Below are positions 27,816 to 36,030 of a stretch of DNA of 64,000 nt, piece after piece. The notes under the pieces are model-generated. The model ran no database searches. It was not told the DNA's origin and was given only the letters and a program-made list of their open reading frames with translations. How positions within the stretch are numbered: the first letter of the stretch is position 1; every line of letters starts with the position of its first letter. Source of the stretch: Tsukamurella ocularis (GTDB lineage Bacteria > Actinomycetota > Actinomycetes > Mycobacteriales > Mycobacteriaceae); NCBI RefSeq assembly GCF_024807615.1, contig NZ_JANUCJ010000003.1, positions 868,001 through 932,000 on the forward strand, written 5' to 3'. The position numbers and the translations under genes are program-made.

Positions 27816-29027
27816 TCAGACGCGCTCGATGATGGTGGCCGAGCCCATGCCGCCGGCGATGCAGAGCGTGATGAGGCCGTAGCGGCCCCCGGTGCGCTCC
27901 AGCTCGTCGAGCACGGTGCCCACCAGCATGGCGCCGGTGGCGCCGAGGGGATGGCCCAGCGCGATGGCGCCGCCGTTGACGTTGACCTGCTCGCGATCGA
28001 GCTTGAAGTCCTTCATCCACTTGAGGACGACGGAGGCGAAGGCCTCGTTGAGCTCCCAGACGTCGATGTCGTCCTTGGTCAGGCCGGCCTTCGCGAGCAC
28101 CTTCTCGGTGGCCGGCGTGGGGCCGGTCAGCATGATCGTCGGGTCGGCACCGGTCGACGCGGTGGCGACGATGCGGCCGCGCGGGGTCAGGCCGGCCTTC
28201 TTGCCGCCGGCCTCGTTGCCCACCAGGACCAGCGCGGCACCGTCGACGATGCCCGAGCTGTTGCCGCCCGTGTGGACGTGGTTGATCTTCTCGACGGTCG
28301 TGTACTTCTGCAGCGCGACGGCGTCGAAGCCGCCCATCTCGCCGATCACGGTGAACGCGGGGCGCAGCTTGCCGAGGTCGGCGGCGGTGGTGCCGGGGCG
28401 ACGGTGCTCGTCGTTGTCCAGCACGACGAGGCCGTTCTGGTCCTTGACGGGCACGACCGACTTCGCGAAGCGGCCCTCGTCCCACGCCTTCGCGGCGAGG
28501 TCCTGCGACTGCGCGGAGTACTCGTCGACGTCATCGCGGGAGAAGCCCTCGATAGTGGCGATCAGGTCGGCACCGATGCCCTGGGGCGCGATGTAGTTGT
28601 CGTAGCTGTACTGCGGGTCGTAGAAGAGCGCGCCGAAGTCCGAGCCCATCGGCACACGGGACATCGACTCCACGCCGCCGGCGAGGACCAGGTCGTCACC
28701 GAGAGCCGAGCCGACCTTCTGGGCGGCCATGTTGGTGGCCTCGAGGCCCGAGGCGCAGAAGCGGTTGATCTGCACGCCCGCGACGGTGTCCGGCAGACCG
28801 GCCACGATGGAGGCGGTGCGCGCGATGTCGGCACCCTGCTCACCCACGGGCGAGACGACGCCGAGCACGATGTCGTCGATGGACGCGGGGTCGAGCTCCG
28901 GGTTGCGGTCCTTGATCTCGTCGATCAGGCCGACCACGAGGTCGGTGGGCTTGACGGCGGTCAGCGAGCCGCCCTTGAGCTTGCCACGGGGCGTGCGGAT
29001 CGCCTCGTAGATGAATGCGTCAGACAC
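27816..29027 (-). CDS. fadA: Acetyl-CoA acyltransferase (3-ketoacyl-CoA thiolase)
   Basis: 403 aa thiolase, beta subunit of the fatty-acid oxidation complex. The nucleophile Cys is in [10 protein letters not shown], the catalytic His in GHPLGATGA and the second Cys in [10 protein letters not shown] near the C-terminus. It cleaves 3-ketoacyl-CoA to acetyl-CoA and a shortened acyl-CoA. GTG start with GGACGGGAAG upstream. It is first in the fadA-fadB operon, divergent from a tandem TetR regulator that may control it. Confidence 0.95.
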   Translation of the reverse strand: MSDAFIYEAIRTPRGKLKGGSLTAVKPTDLVVGLIDEIKDRNPELDPASIDDIVLGVVSPVGEQGADIARTASIVAGLPDTVAGVQINRFCASGLEATNMAAQKVGSALGDDLVLAGGVESMSRVPMGSDFGALFYDPQYSYDNYIAPQGIGADLIATIEGFSRDDVDEYSAQSQDLAAKAWDEGRFAKSVVPVKDQNGLVVLDNDEHRRPGTTAADLGKLRPAFTVIGEMGGFDAVALQKYTTVEKINHVHTGGNSSGIVDGAALVLVGNEAGGKKAGLTPRGRIVATASTGADPTIMLTGPTPATEKVLAKAGLTKDDIDVWELNEAFASVVLKWMKDFKLDREQVNVNGGAIALGHPLGATGAMLVGTVLDELERTGGRYGLITLCIAGGMGSATIIERV

Positions 29028-29183
29028 TTGGTCTTCCCGTCCTTTCGAAGAAGGTGTTCCCGGTCCCCGCGGATAGCACGGAGCCCGTCACTCCTACAGG
29101 CTAACCGTGTGTAGCTTATTTGGGAAGAGTGGCAGGTAGATCCTGGTTCGAATCGCCCGCAATGGGCTATTGTGACGTTAATC

Positions 29184-30368
29184 ATGGCAGCAGCATCACG
29201 TTCCGCGGGCACGCGCCTGCGTCCCGCCGAGCGGCGTCGACAGCTGGTCGACGTCGCGACCGCGCTGTTCCTCGAGCAGGGCTACGGCAAGGTCTCGGTC
29301 GCCGACATCGCGCGCGCCGCCGGCATCAGCGGCCCCAGCGTCTATCGGCACTTCCCGGACAAGGAGGCCATCCTCGCGGCGGCCATGCGGTCCGCCGTCG
29401 ACGAGATGGCGGAGACCACCGACCGGGTACTGGCCCGTCCCGGCGCCACCTTCGAGGACCTCTCCTCCGCGGTCTTCGCCATGGCCGTCTCCCGCCCGGG
29501 CCCGCTGGCCCTGTGGCGCTGGAACCGGCGGCACCTCACGGCGGAGCAGGCGCGGGAGATGATCGCCGCCAGCGAGGGCGTGCTCGGCTCGTGGACCGAG
29601 GTGCTCTGTCGCGACCACCCGGAGCTCACCGACGACGACGCCCGGGTCCTCACCTGGGCGGTGCTCGCGGTCGGCGGGTCCGTGCCGCCCAGCCGCGGCC
29701 GCATCGGGATCCGGCGGTACCGCGCCGACCTCGAAATGATCGGCCGTCGGGTGCTGCGCGCGGCACCGTCGACCGCGCCCGGGCTGCCGGCACCTCCACC
29801 GCACCGCGCCCCCGTGGTCCGCAGCGACGAGATCCTCGACGCCGCCTCGGAGCTCTTCTTCTCCCGCGGCTACAGCACCGTCGGCATGGACGACATCGGT
29901 GCAGCCGTAGGCATTTCGGGCCCCAGCGTATACGGGCACTTCCCCTCGAAAGGGTCGATCCTGGTGGGCATCGTCGCCCGGGCGCGCGCGGCGCTGGAGA
30001 TCGGCGTCATCGGCGCGGCCGGGTTGTCCGACGGTGACCCCGTCGCTGAGCTGCGCGCACTGGTGCGCTCCTACGCGGCCAACCTCGTCAGCTCGACCGA
30101 CCTGGCCGTCGCCTTCACCGTCGGCCGCGAGGTGGTGATCGAGTCGGGCGGCGAGGCGCTGCTCGCCGCGCAGAAGGCCTACGTCGCGCGCTGGGTGGCG
30201 CTGCTCGCCGCCGGGTCCGGCGGCGACCTGGATGCGGCGGGGGCCCGCATCGCCGTCGGCGCCGCCATGACCATCGCCAACGACTTCGCCCGCACCCGCC
30301 GCCTCCGCGGCCGTCCCCGCTTCCACGACGAGCTGGTCCACCTCGTCGACGCCGCCCTGGGCATCTGA
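29184..30368 (+). CDS. Tandem TetR-family regulator with two DNA-binding domains
   Basis: 394 aa, twice the usual TetR length. There are two complete TetR HTH units: one near residues 25-65 (DIARAAGISGPSVYRHFPDK) and one near 220-260 (DIGAAVGISGPSVYGHFPSK), each followed by its own helical ligand domain. A Pro-rich linker around residue 200 separates them. It thus looks like an internal duplication that makes a covalent dimer. It is divergent from fadA-fadB, so regulation of beta-oxidation is a fair inference. I start at the ATG at 29184; a GTG 12 bases earlier is possible. No Shine-Dalgarno is visible. Confidence 0.87.
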   Translation: MAAASRSAGTRLRPAERRRQLVDVATALFLEQGYGKVSVADIARAAGISGPSVYRHFPDKEAILAAAMRSAVDEMAETTDRVLARPGATFEDLSSAVFAMAVSRPGPLALWRWNRRHLTAEQAREMIAASEGVLGSWTEVLCRDHPELTDDDARVLTWAVLAVGGSVPPSRGRIGIRRYRADLEMIGRRVLRAAPSTAPGLPAPPPHRAPVVRSDEILDAASELFFSRGYSTVGMDDIGAAVGISGPSVYGHFPSKGSILVGIVARARAALEIGVIGAAGLSDGDPVAELRALVRSYAANLVSSTDLAVAFTVGREVVIESGGEALLAAQKAYVARWVALLAAGSGGDLDAAGARIAVGAAMTIANDFARTRRLRGRPRFHDELVHLVDAALGI

Positions 30369-30377
30369 ATCCCGGCG

Positions 30378-30415
30378 TTCGGCCCGAGCGCCGCCGGCGG
30401 GGCGGCGAGGCCGAA
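30378..30415. terminator. Hairpin between tandem TetR and nitroreductase genes
   Basis: TTCGGCC (30378-30384) pairs with GGCCGAA (30409-30415), and an inner GC-rich arm CGCCGCC pairs with GGCGGCG. It lies ten bases after the TetR stop and just before the convergent nitroreductase stop. No T-run. Confidence 0.5.
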
Positions 30416-30429
30416 GGCGGACCGTCGGG

Positions 30430-31086
30430 CTACCAGCGGTTGACGTGCAGGACCGTGTCGAGCGGGGCGCGCTTGGCGGGCTTGAAGTCGGTGCCCTTGG
30501 TGTACGCGACGGGCAGCAGCACGCCCTGGCGGACCGAGGAGGGGATGCCGAGCGCCTCGGCGACCTCACGCTCGTACCCCAGGTGCAGCGTCGTCCACGC
30601 GGAGCCGAGGCCGCGCTCGCGGAGCGCGAGCGCCAGACTCCATGCCGCGGGCAGCAGCGAGCCCCACAGCCCGGCCTGATTGCCCTCCGGAAGCTCACCG
30701 CCGGGCACGTGGATCGCGCCGATCACCAGCGCGGGCACCCGCTCCATGACCTCGGCGAGGTACGTCGCGCTGGAGGCCACCTTCTCGGCGGTCTCGAGAT
30801 CCTTGGGGGGCTTAGCCGCCCGCGCCGCCGCGCCCGCCTCGGCGTAGGCGAAGTAGGACTTGCGGTAGTACTCGGCGACGATCCTCTTGGGCTCGGGGTC
30901 GGTGAGAACGATCCAGTGCCAGCCCTGGGCGTTGCTGCCCGACGGGGCCTGCAGCGCCACCTCGAGCGCGTCCGTGATCAGGTCGAGCGACACGGGCGTG
31001 TCGAGGTCGAGGCGCTTGCGCACCGATCGCGTGGTGGTCAGCACCTCGTCGGCGGACAGGTCCAGGTGCGGGAAGTCGAGTGCCAT
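30430..31086 (-). CDS. Nitroreductase-family FMN oxidoreductase
   Basis: 218 aa. The FMN-binding arginine region is TTRSVRKRLD (residues 18-27); APSGSNAQGWHWIVL and the C-terminal GLGSAWTTLHLGYE are the family's other flavin contacts. Such enzymes reduce nitro groups, quinones or enoates with NAD(P)H; the native substrate is unknown. TAGGGT (minus strand, 31093-31098) lies six bases before the ATG, so it has its own leaderless promoter rather than being read only from the upstream gene 22 bases away. Confidence 0.9.
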   Translation of the reverse strand: MALDFPHLDLSADEVLTTTRSVRKRLDLDTPVSLDLITDALEVALQAPSGSNAQGWHWIVLTDPEPKRIVAEYYRKSYFAYAEAGAAARAAKPPKDLETAEKVASSATYLAEVMERVPALVIGAIHVPGGELPEGNQAGLWGSLLPAAWSLALALRERGLGSAWTTLHLGYEREVAEALGIPSSVRQGVLLPVAYTKGTDFKPAKRAPLDTVLHVNRW

Positions 31087-31108
31087 GTCTCGACCCTAGC
31101 GAGCCGGG

Positions 31109-31738
31109 CTACCGCCCGCGGGCCGAACCGCTCCCCCGCTTCGCCCGGTCGAGCGTCGCGAGGGACTTCTTCGCCGCGGCGAGCTCGGCCTGCAGCGCCG
31201 CGACGCGATCCGCGGCGGCGTCGCGGGCGGCGGAGAGCACCTCGTCGACCGTGGCCAGCGCCTCCTTGTCGGCGAGGCCGGCCAGCGCCTTGTGCACCGC
31301 CGGCAACGAGATCTCCTGCGCGCCCGCGGGCTTCTGCGCGTTTCGCGTCACCTTGAGCGCAGCCGTGTTGTCGGCACCGACGTACACCGTGATCGCGACC
31401 GACCGAGCAGCCCGCGCGGATGCCGGGACGCCTGCCGGCTTCGCCGGGGCGGCCTTCGCCGGGGCAGCCTTGGCGGCTGCGGGCTTAGGGGCGCGCTTGA
31501 CCGGCTTCGGCTGCTTGGTGGCACGCAGTTCCCGTGCCTCGTAGGGCAACTGGTCGTCGACGCCGGTCGGCTTGACGGTGACGACGACGCCGTCGACCGC
31601 GACCACCCGGGCGGACGCGCCGGCGGCCAGCCCGAGGCTGGGTACGCCCTCGATGAGGTAGACCAGCGGATTCTTGCCCTCGGCGAGCGCCGTGGCGTAG
31701 CGCCCGAGGTCCTCGGAGGTCAGGGTCTGCTCGGCCAT
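31109..31738 (-). CDS. DUF6319-like protein with Lys/Ala/Pro-rich centre
   Basis: 209 aa cytoplasmic protein of unknown function. The N-terminal 75 residues are a compact domain (SEDLGRYATALAEGKNPLVY). Residues 76-115 are a basic Ala/Lys/Pro-rich linker reminiscent of nucleic-acid-associated proteins. The C-terminus (150-209) is a predicted coiled coil (AALQAELAAAKKSLATLDRAKR). The ATG shares one base with the kinase stop (TGATG), so translation is coupled to the receptor kinase. Assignment to DUF6319 is by general resemblance only. Confidence 0.72.
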   Translation of the reverse strand: MAEQTLTSEDLGRYATALAEGKNPLVYLIEGVPSLGLAAGASARVVAVDGVVVTVKPTGVDDQLPYEARELRATKQPKPVKRAPKPAAAKAAPAKAAPAKPAGVPASARAARSVAITVYVGADNTAALKVTRNAQKPAGAQEISLPAVHKALAGLADKEALATVDEVLSAARDAAADRVAALQAELAAAKKSLATLDRAKRGSGSARGR

Positions 31739-33801
31739 CACTTGACTCCCTTCACCAGAGCCGGGAGCACCGACTGCTCGATCGTGTCGATCGCGAGCGG
31801 CCCGCCGTAGAGGAGCGCGTCCACGCCGTTCGTCTTGTCCAGGATGATGATCGGCACGCCGTAGGTCAACGACGACGGGACGCCGTCGAAGCCGCCGTTG
31901 CCGCCCGCGGCGTCGGTGCGCGCGACCACCGTCCGGTCCACCTGGCTCGAATTCACGGCCTTGTAGATGTCCCCGGACGCCAGGGGCAGCCACGATCGAG
32001 TCCCGTCGACCGGCGTCTGCGTGGCGAAGCCGAGCTGCCCCAGGAGCTGGAGCGCGTTCGCCGAGCTGCCGGCGAGCTTCGTCGCCGTGCCGTCGAAGTG
32101 AACGATGTCGATCTTCTTGCCCGCGAACTCCGGGTGCGCGGAGCGCAGCGCGGTGATGCGGCCCTCGTAGGTCTTTTTCACTGCCTCCGCGCGGTCCTTC
32201 GCGCCGAGCGCCTCCGCGATGAACGCCAGCTGCTGCTGCCAGGTCCACCCGGCCTTGCCCTCCGTGGAGACCGCGATCGCGCGGCCACCCGCGAGCGACT
32301 TGAGGTCCTTGACCTTCTCGGACGCATCCGGGTCGGTGTCCAGGATCAGGTCCGGTTTCGCCTTGTCGATCACGGACGTGTCCGGGTTGGTCGAGGTGCC
32401 GGCGCTCGGAACGCCCGACAGCGCGGAGACCCAGGCGGGCAGCTCCGACTTCGGGCCGTTCGCCCCCGCGACCACCTCGAAGCCCAAGGCGGAAACCAGT
32501 TCCGCATCGCCCGCTCCCAGCGCGACGATCCGCTGCGGCCGGTCGCTGAGCTCCGTCGTGCCATTGACGTCCGTCACCGTGCGGGCGCTCCACGCGTCCA
32601 AGGCCGGTCGGCCGCCGTCGTTGCCACCGCCGCTGATCAGAACGATGCCCAGGACCACCGCCAGCACCACGACGAGCGCGGCCGCGCCACCGATCAGCAG
32701 CTTCCTCCGACTCGACGACGTCCTCTCCGCCCCGCCGAGCACGGGCATCGACGGAGAGCTCGGCCCCGTCGGAACGCCCGGTCCCCGCGGCCCGACGGGG
32801 CCGAGCAGCCCCGTCGGCGCGCCGGGCGGCACGCCCGGCCCACCGGGAACCGTCGACATCGAGCCCGGCTGGTTGTACCCGGTCGCGAGCGCCGGGTTCG
32901 ATGGCGTCCCCTGCCAGTTCACGCCCTGCGGCGCGGTGGGCGGCGCCATACCCGCGGCGCCCGACATCCGGCGCGAGGCGGCGGCCAGGGCATCGGAGAA
33001 CTCACCGGCGGTGGTGAACCGGTCCGCGGGGTTCTTCGCCATGGCGCGGCCGAGCACGTGGTCGACCTCCGGCGAGAGGTCTGGCCGCTTGAGTCGGACA
33101 CTGGGTGGATTCTGGCTGATGTGCGCCAGCATCAGCTGGCCCGAGATGGTGGTGGTGAAGGGCGGCGCGCCGGTGAGCAGGACGACCGCGGCACACGCCA
33201 GCGAGTAGACATCGGCACGATGGTCGACGGGGTGCCCGAGCATCGCCTCGGGGGCGGTGTACGCCAACGTGCCGACGACGGTGCCCGCCTGCGTGTTCTG
33301 CCCGACCTCAGTCTGGGCGGCACCGATTCCGAAGTCCGCGAGCTTCACCTGCTCGCCGCGGCGGCCGCGGTCGACGAGGAAATTGGCGGGCTTGACGTCG
33401 CGGTGCAGAATGCCGTGCTGGTGGGCGTAGTCGAGGGCGTCCGCGACTTGTTCGAGCACAGCGACGGTGCGGTCCAGGCTGAACGCGCCCTCCCGGTGCA
33501 CGGTCTCGGCGAGGTTTCCTCCCTCGACGAGCTCCATCGCGATCCACAGGTGCCCATCGGACTCGCCACGGTCGTAGACGTCCACGATGTGCGGATGCTT
33601 GAGGCCGGCGATGAGGTCCGCCTCGCGGTCGAACCGCGCCCGCACCGAAGGATCGGCTGAGAGCTGAGTCTGCAGCACCTTCAGCGCGACGGACCGGGGC
33701 AGCGTCCGGTGCCGCACGCGGTACACCGTGCCCATGCCTCCGGTACCGAGCACCGACTCGATCACGTAGCCCGCGATCGACTCACCGGGTTCCGACGCCA
33801 C
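31738..33801 (-). CDS. Transmembrane Ser/Thr protein kinase with an extracytoplasmic siderophore-binding-protein domain
   Basis: 687 aa. The PknB-type kinase domain (about 10-270) is complete: glycine loop LGTGGMGTVYRV, Lys41, the catalytic loop HRD135VKPANF and D156FG. A Pro/Gly-rich juxtamembrane stretch (275-360) is followed by one membrane helix at about 368-390. Outside, residues 400-687 form a Peripla_BP_2 (FecB/BtuF-type) fold, with DRPQRIVALGAGDAELVSAL at its start. Such domains normally bind iron-siderophores, haem or cobalamin for ABC import. GTG start with GGAGGTGA upstream, and a possible -10 TAGATT at 33839-33844. It lies directly after eccE of the ESX locus. A ligand-sensing receptor kinase is inferred. 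Confidence 0.92.
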   Translation of the reverse strand: MASEPGESIAGYVIESVLGTGGMGTVYRVRHRTLPRSVALKVLQTQLSADPSVRARFDREADLIAGLKHPHIVDVYDRGESDGHLWIAMELVEGGNLAETVHREGAFSLDRTVAVLEQVADALDYAHQHGILHRDVKPANFLVDRGRRGEQVKLADFGIGAAQTEVGQNTQAGTVVGTLAYTAPEAMLGHPVDHRADVYSLACAAVVLLTGAPPFTTTISGQLMLAHISQNPPSVRLKRPDLSPEVDHVLGRAMAKNPADRFTTAGEFSDALAAASRRMSGAAGMAPPTAPQGVNWQGTPSNPALATGYNQPGSMSTVPGGPGVPPGAPTGLLGPVGPRGPGVPTGPSSPSMPVLGGAERTSSSRRKLLIGGAAALVVVLAVVLGIVLISGGGNDGGRPALDAWSARTVTDVNGTTELSDRPQRIVALGAGDAELVSALGFEVVAGANGPKSELPAWVSALSGVPSAGTSTNPDTSVIDKAKPDLILDTDPDASEKVKDLKSLAGGRAIAVSTEGKAGWTWQQQLAFIAEALGAKDRAEAVKKTYEGRITALRSAHPEFAGKKIDIVHFDGTATKLAGSSANALQLLGQLGFATQTPVDGTRSWLPLASGDIYKAVNSSQVDRTVVARTDAAGGNGGFDGVPSSLTYGVPIIILDKTNGVDALLYGGPLAIDTIEQSVLPALVKGVK

Positions 33802-33867
33802 GAACTCACCTCCGCTCCTGCACGTGTACAGCGGTAAGAATCTACCGCGCCGCAGGTTGCGCGCCGC

Positions 33868-36030
33868 TTAACGTGAGGTTGGCGGCTCGTCGGAAGGCTC
33901 GCGTTCGCCCGTCTTTCCCCATCGAGGCGCGCTCGGCGGCTGTACCGGACGGCGCCGCGGGGTCCGGTCGTCCTGGCCCTGCGAGGGCCGCACCCAGCGG
34001 TCTCCGCCCTGCTTGCGCTGAGCGCCGGTGCCCCTCTCGTAGGGCGGCGGGGGCAGCGGCCGCACCGGGCGGGTCGGCCGCTGCGGCGGTACCGGAGGCG
34101 GCGCCTGGTGCGAGGGGACGGGCTGTTGCGGTGCGCCGTGAGCTCCCGGAGCCGGGGCACCCGGGGCGTGCGCGGCGGGCACGGGGTACGGCGAGCCCGT
34201 GCCCCGCGGCGGGACCGGCGGCTGCGCGTGCCGTCCGGCCGGCGGTGCGGGCACCCGCGGCGGAGGAAGTGCCTGCGCAGCCGCCGACGGCGGCAGCGTG
34301 GCCGCCCCCGGGGCCAGACGCGGCGGCGCGGGCACCTGACGCGGCAGGCGCTGCGCCGGCTGCTGCGGTGCGACGGCCGCGATCGGCTGCGCCTGCACGT
34401 CGCAGTAGCGCAGCTCCTCGTCGGTCGGGTTGAGGACGACGTCGAACGGGGCGCGGCGGCCGATCCGCACCCGCACCGCAGACGGCGAGACCTGCTCGAC
34501 GACGAGGTCTGCGTTCGCCCGCTCCGGGGCGCTGCCGGGCGCCCGCAGGGTGAGCATGGTGCGCTCGGGTACGGCGTCGGCGGGGGCACCGTCGAAAACG
34601 GTGATGTCGGCCGGGCGGCCCCCGGGGCCGTCGGCGATCCGGAATCGCGCCTGGTCCGCCAGGGTCGCGGCGAGCGTGGCCCACTGGGCAGGGCGGTCGG
34701 TGTGCACAGCGACGGACGCGCCGGCGCCGACGGAGCGGAGCAGCACGAGTTGCAGCGGGATCAGCTCAGTCGCGAACTCGACGACGAGGGTCTCGGGGAC
34801 CGGCGAACCGTCGAACAGGGGCAGTGCCACCGCGTCGGTCCCGGAGACGCCCCAGACGGGACCCGCGGGGCCGACGGGGATCTCCACTGCTCCGAGGCCG
34901 TCCAGGGGCGCGGAGGGCAGGTCGACGACGCTCGATCCTCCGCCCGGCAGCGTGCCGCGGGCGAGCTCCATCTGACGGCCCGGCATCGGCACGAGCGCAT
35001 CGTCGAGGTTGTCGACGATCGGTACGGCGGTGTCGTAGCGGACGAGCCCGCTGATCTCCACGGGCGCCTGCGCATCGGCCCTGCGCATCCGCAGTACGAC
35101 GGAGGTGCTGTCGCTGTCGAGACCCCACCACCGGTCGAGCTTCTGGGTGGAGGTGCGGACCGGGTCGATCAGGTAGGTGGTCGCGAACTCGGCGCCGTGC
35201 TCGATGTTCTGCCAGGTCTCGGTGCCACCGACGAGATCCGCGCCGAAGGTCATGCGTGAGTCCAGGCGGGCGAGCTCCGCGGCCGGCAGCACGCGGGCCC
35301 GGATCAGGCGCTCCTGCAGCCGCTGCTCGAGCCGCCGGGTCGCGGCCATGAGGGCCTTGGGGCCGGCCGTGCGCGACGGTCCGCGCCGCACGATCCCCGC
35401 CAGGTTGCGGCGGGTGTTCACGCGCAGGACCAGCCACGTGGACCGCTCGGCCATCGCCGCGTAGAAGCGGACGCCCTGCGAATAGGAGGCTCGGTAGGCG
35501 GGACCGGGCGGCACGCGGCGGCCGACGGAGGCCACGTCGATGTCCACGTCCAGGCCGTACTGCGTCATCATCGTCGCGAGCAGGTCCAGCGGCACCGTCT
35601 CCGCGGCGAAAGCGCGGCCCTCGCGCAGGCGGGTCTCCGCCGCATCGGCGGTGAGCTCGATCGCCGAGACCAGCTCGAAGCCGTCGCCCTGCCGCACGCC
35701 GACGCCGTCGACGTCGATCACCCGGCCGGGGATGCCCCCGGTCGCGCGGCGCCGACGACGCAGGTACCGCGCGCGGGCGCCGATCTTCTCGCTGAGCACG
35801 GTGCCGTGCACCGAGACGAAGGCGACGAGGGCGCCCAGCACGATGAGCACGATCACGGACCACAGTGGCCAAGCGCCGCCGACGAGCGCGAACAGGCTCG
35901 CCGAGAGGACGGCCCAGACCAGCGCGCGGCGCAGCGAGATCCGGATGCCGACGGGCCGCCGCAGCCGCGCGACTGCGGGGTGCGTCGGGAGCTCGGCGAC
36001 CGCCGGCCCCGGCGTCACGGTCTCCGTCAT
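33868..36030 (-). CDS. eccE: ESX type VII secretion component EccE
   Basis: 720 aa, inner-membrane core component. Two adjacent membrane helices (about 35-75) are followed by the conserved cytoplasmic EccE domain (80-440: SYSQGVRFYAAMAERSTWLVLRVN, FGADLVGGTETW). The C-terminal 180 residues are Pro/Ala-rich and probably disordered, longer than in mycobacterial EccE. The ATG overlaps the mycosin stop (TGATG) and has GGAGG upstream. EccE sits at the periphery of the EccB-EccC-EccD pore. It is the last core gene of the locus. Confidence 0.9.
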   Translation of the reverse strand: MTETVTPGPAVAELPTHPAVARLRRPVGIRISLRRALVWAVLSASLFALVGGAWPLWSVIVLIVLGALVAFVSVHGTVLSEKIGARARYLRRRRRATGGIPGRVIDVDGVGVRQGDGFELVSAIELTADAAETRLREGRAFAAETVPLDLLATMMTQYGLDVDIDVASVGRRVPPGPAYRASYSQGVRFYAAMAERSTWLVLRVNTRRNLAGIVRRGPSRTAGPKALMAATRRLEQRLQERLIRARVLPAAELARLDSRMTFGADLVGGTETWQNIEHGAEFATTYLIDPVRTSTQKLDRWWGLDSDSTSVVLRMRRADAQAPVEISGLVRYDTAVPIVDNLDDALVPMPGRQMELARGTLPGGGSSVVDLPSAPLDGLGAVEIPVGPAGPVWGVSGTDAVALPLFDGSPVPETLVVEFATELIPLQLVLLRSVGAGASVAVHTDRPAQWATLAATLADQARFRIADGPGGRPADITVFDGAPADAVPERTMLTLRAPGSAPERANADLVVEQVSPSAVRVRIGRRAPFDVVLNPTDEELRYCDVQAQPIAAVAPQQPAQRLPRQVPAPPRLAPGAATLPPSAAAQALPPPRVPAPPAGRHAQPPVPPRGTGSPYPVPAAHAPGAPAPGAHGAPQQPVPSHQAPPPVPPQRPTRPVRPLPPPPYERGTGAQRKQGGDRWVRPSQGQDDRTPRRRPVQPPSAPRWGKTGEREPSDEPPTSR

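Noticed and set aside
29098-29106. AGGCTAACC, the right half of an IdeR iron box upstream of fadA
   Set aside because: The left half does not match, and fadA-fadB is not an expected iron-regulated operon. No full iron box was seen before the ESX genes either.
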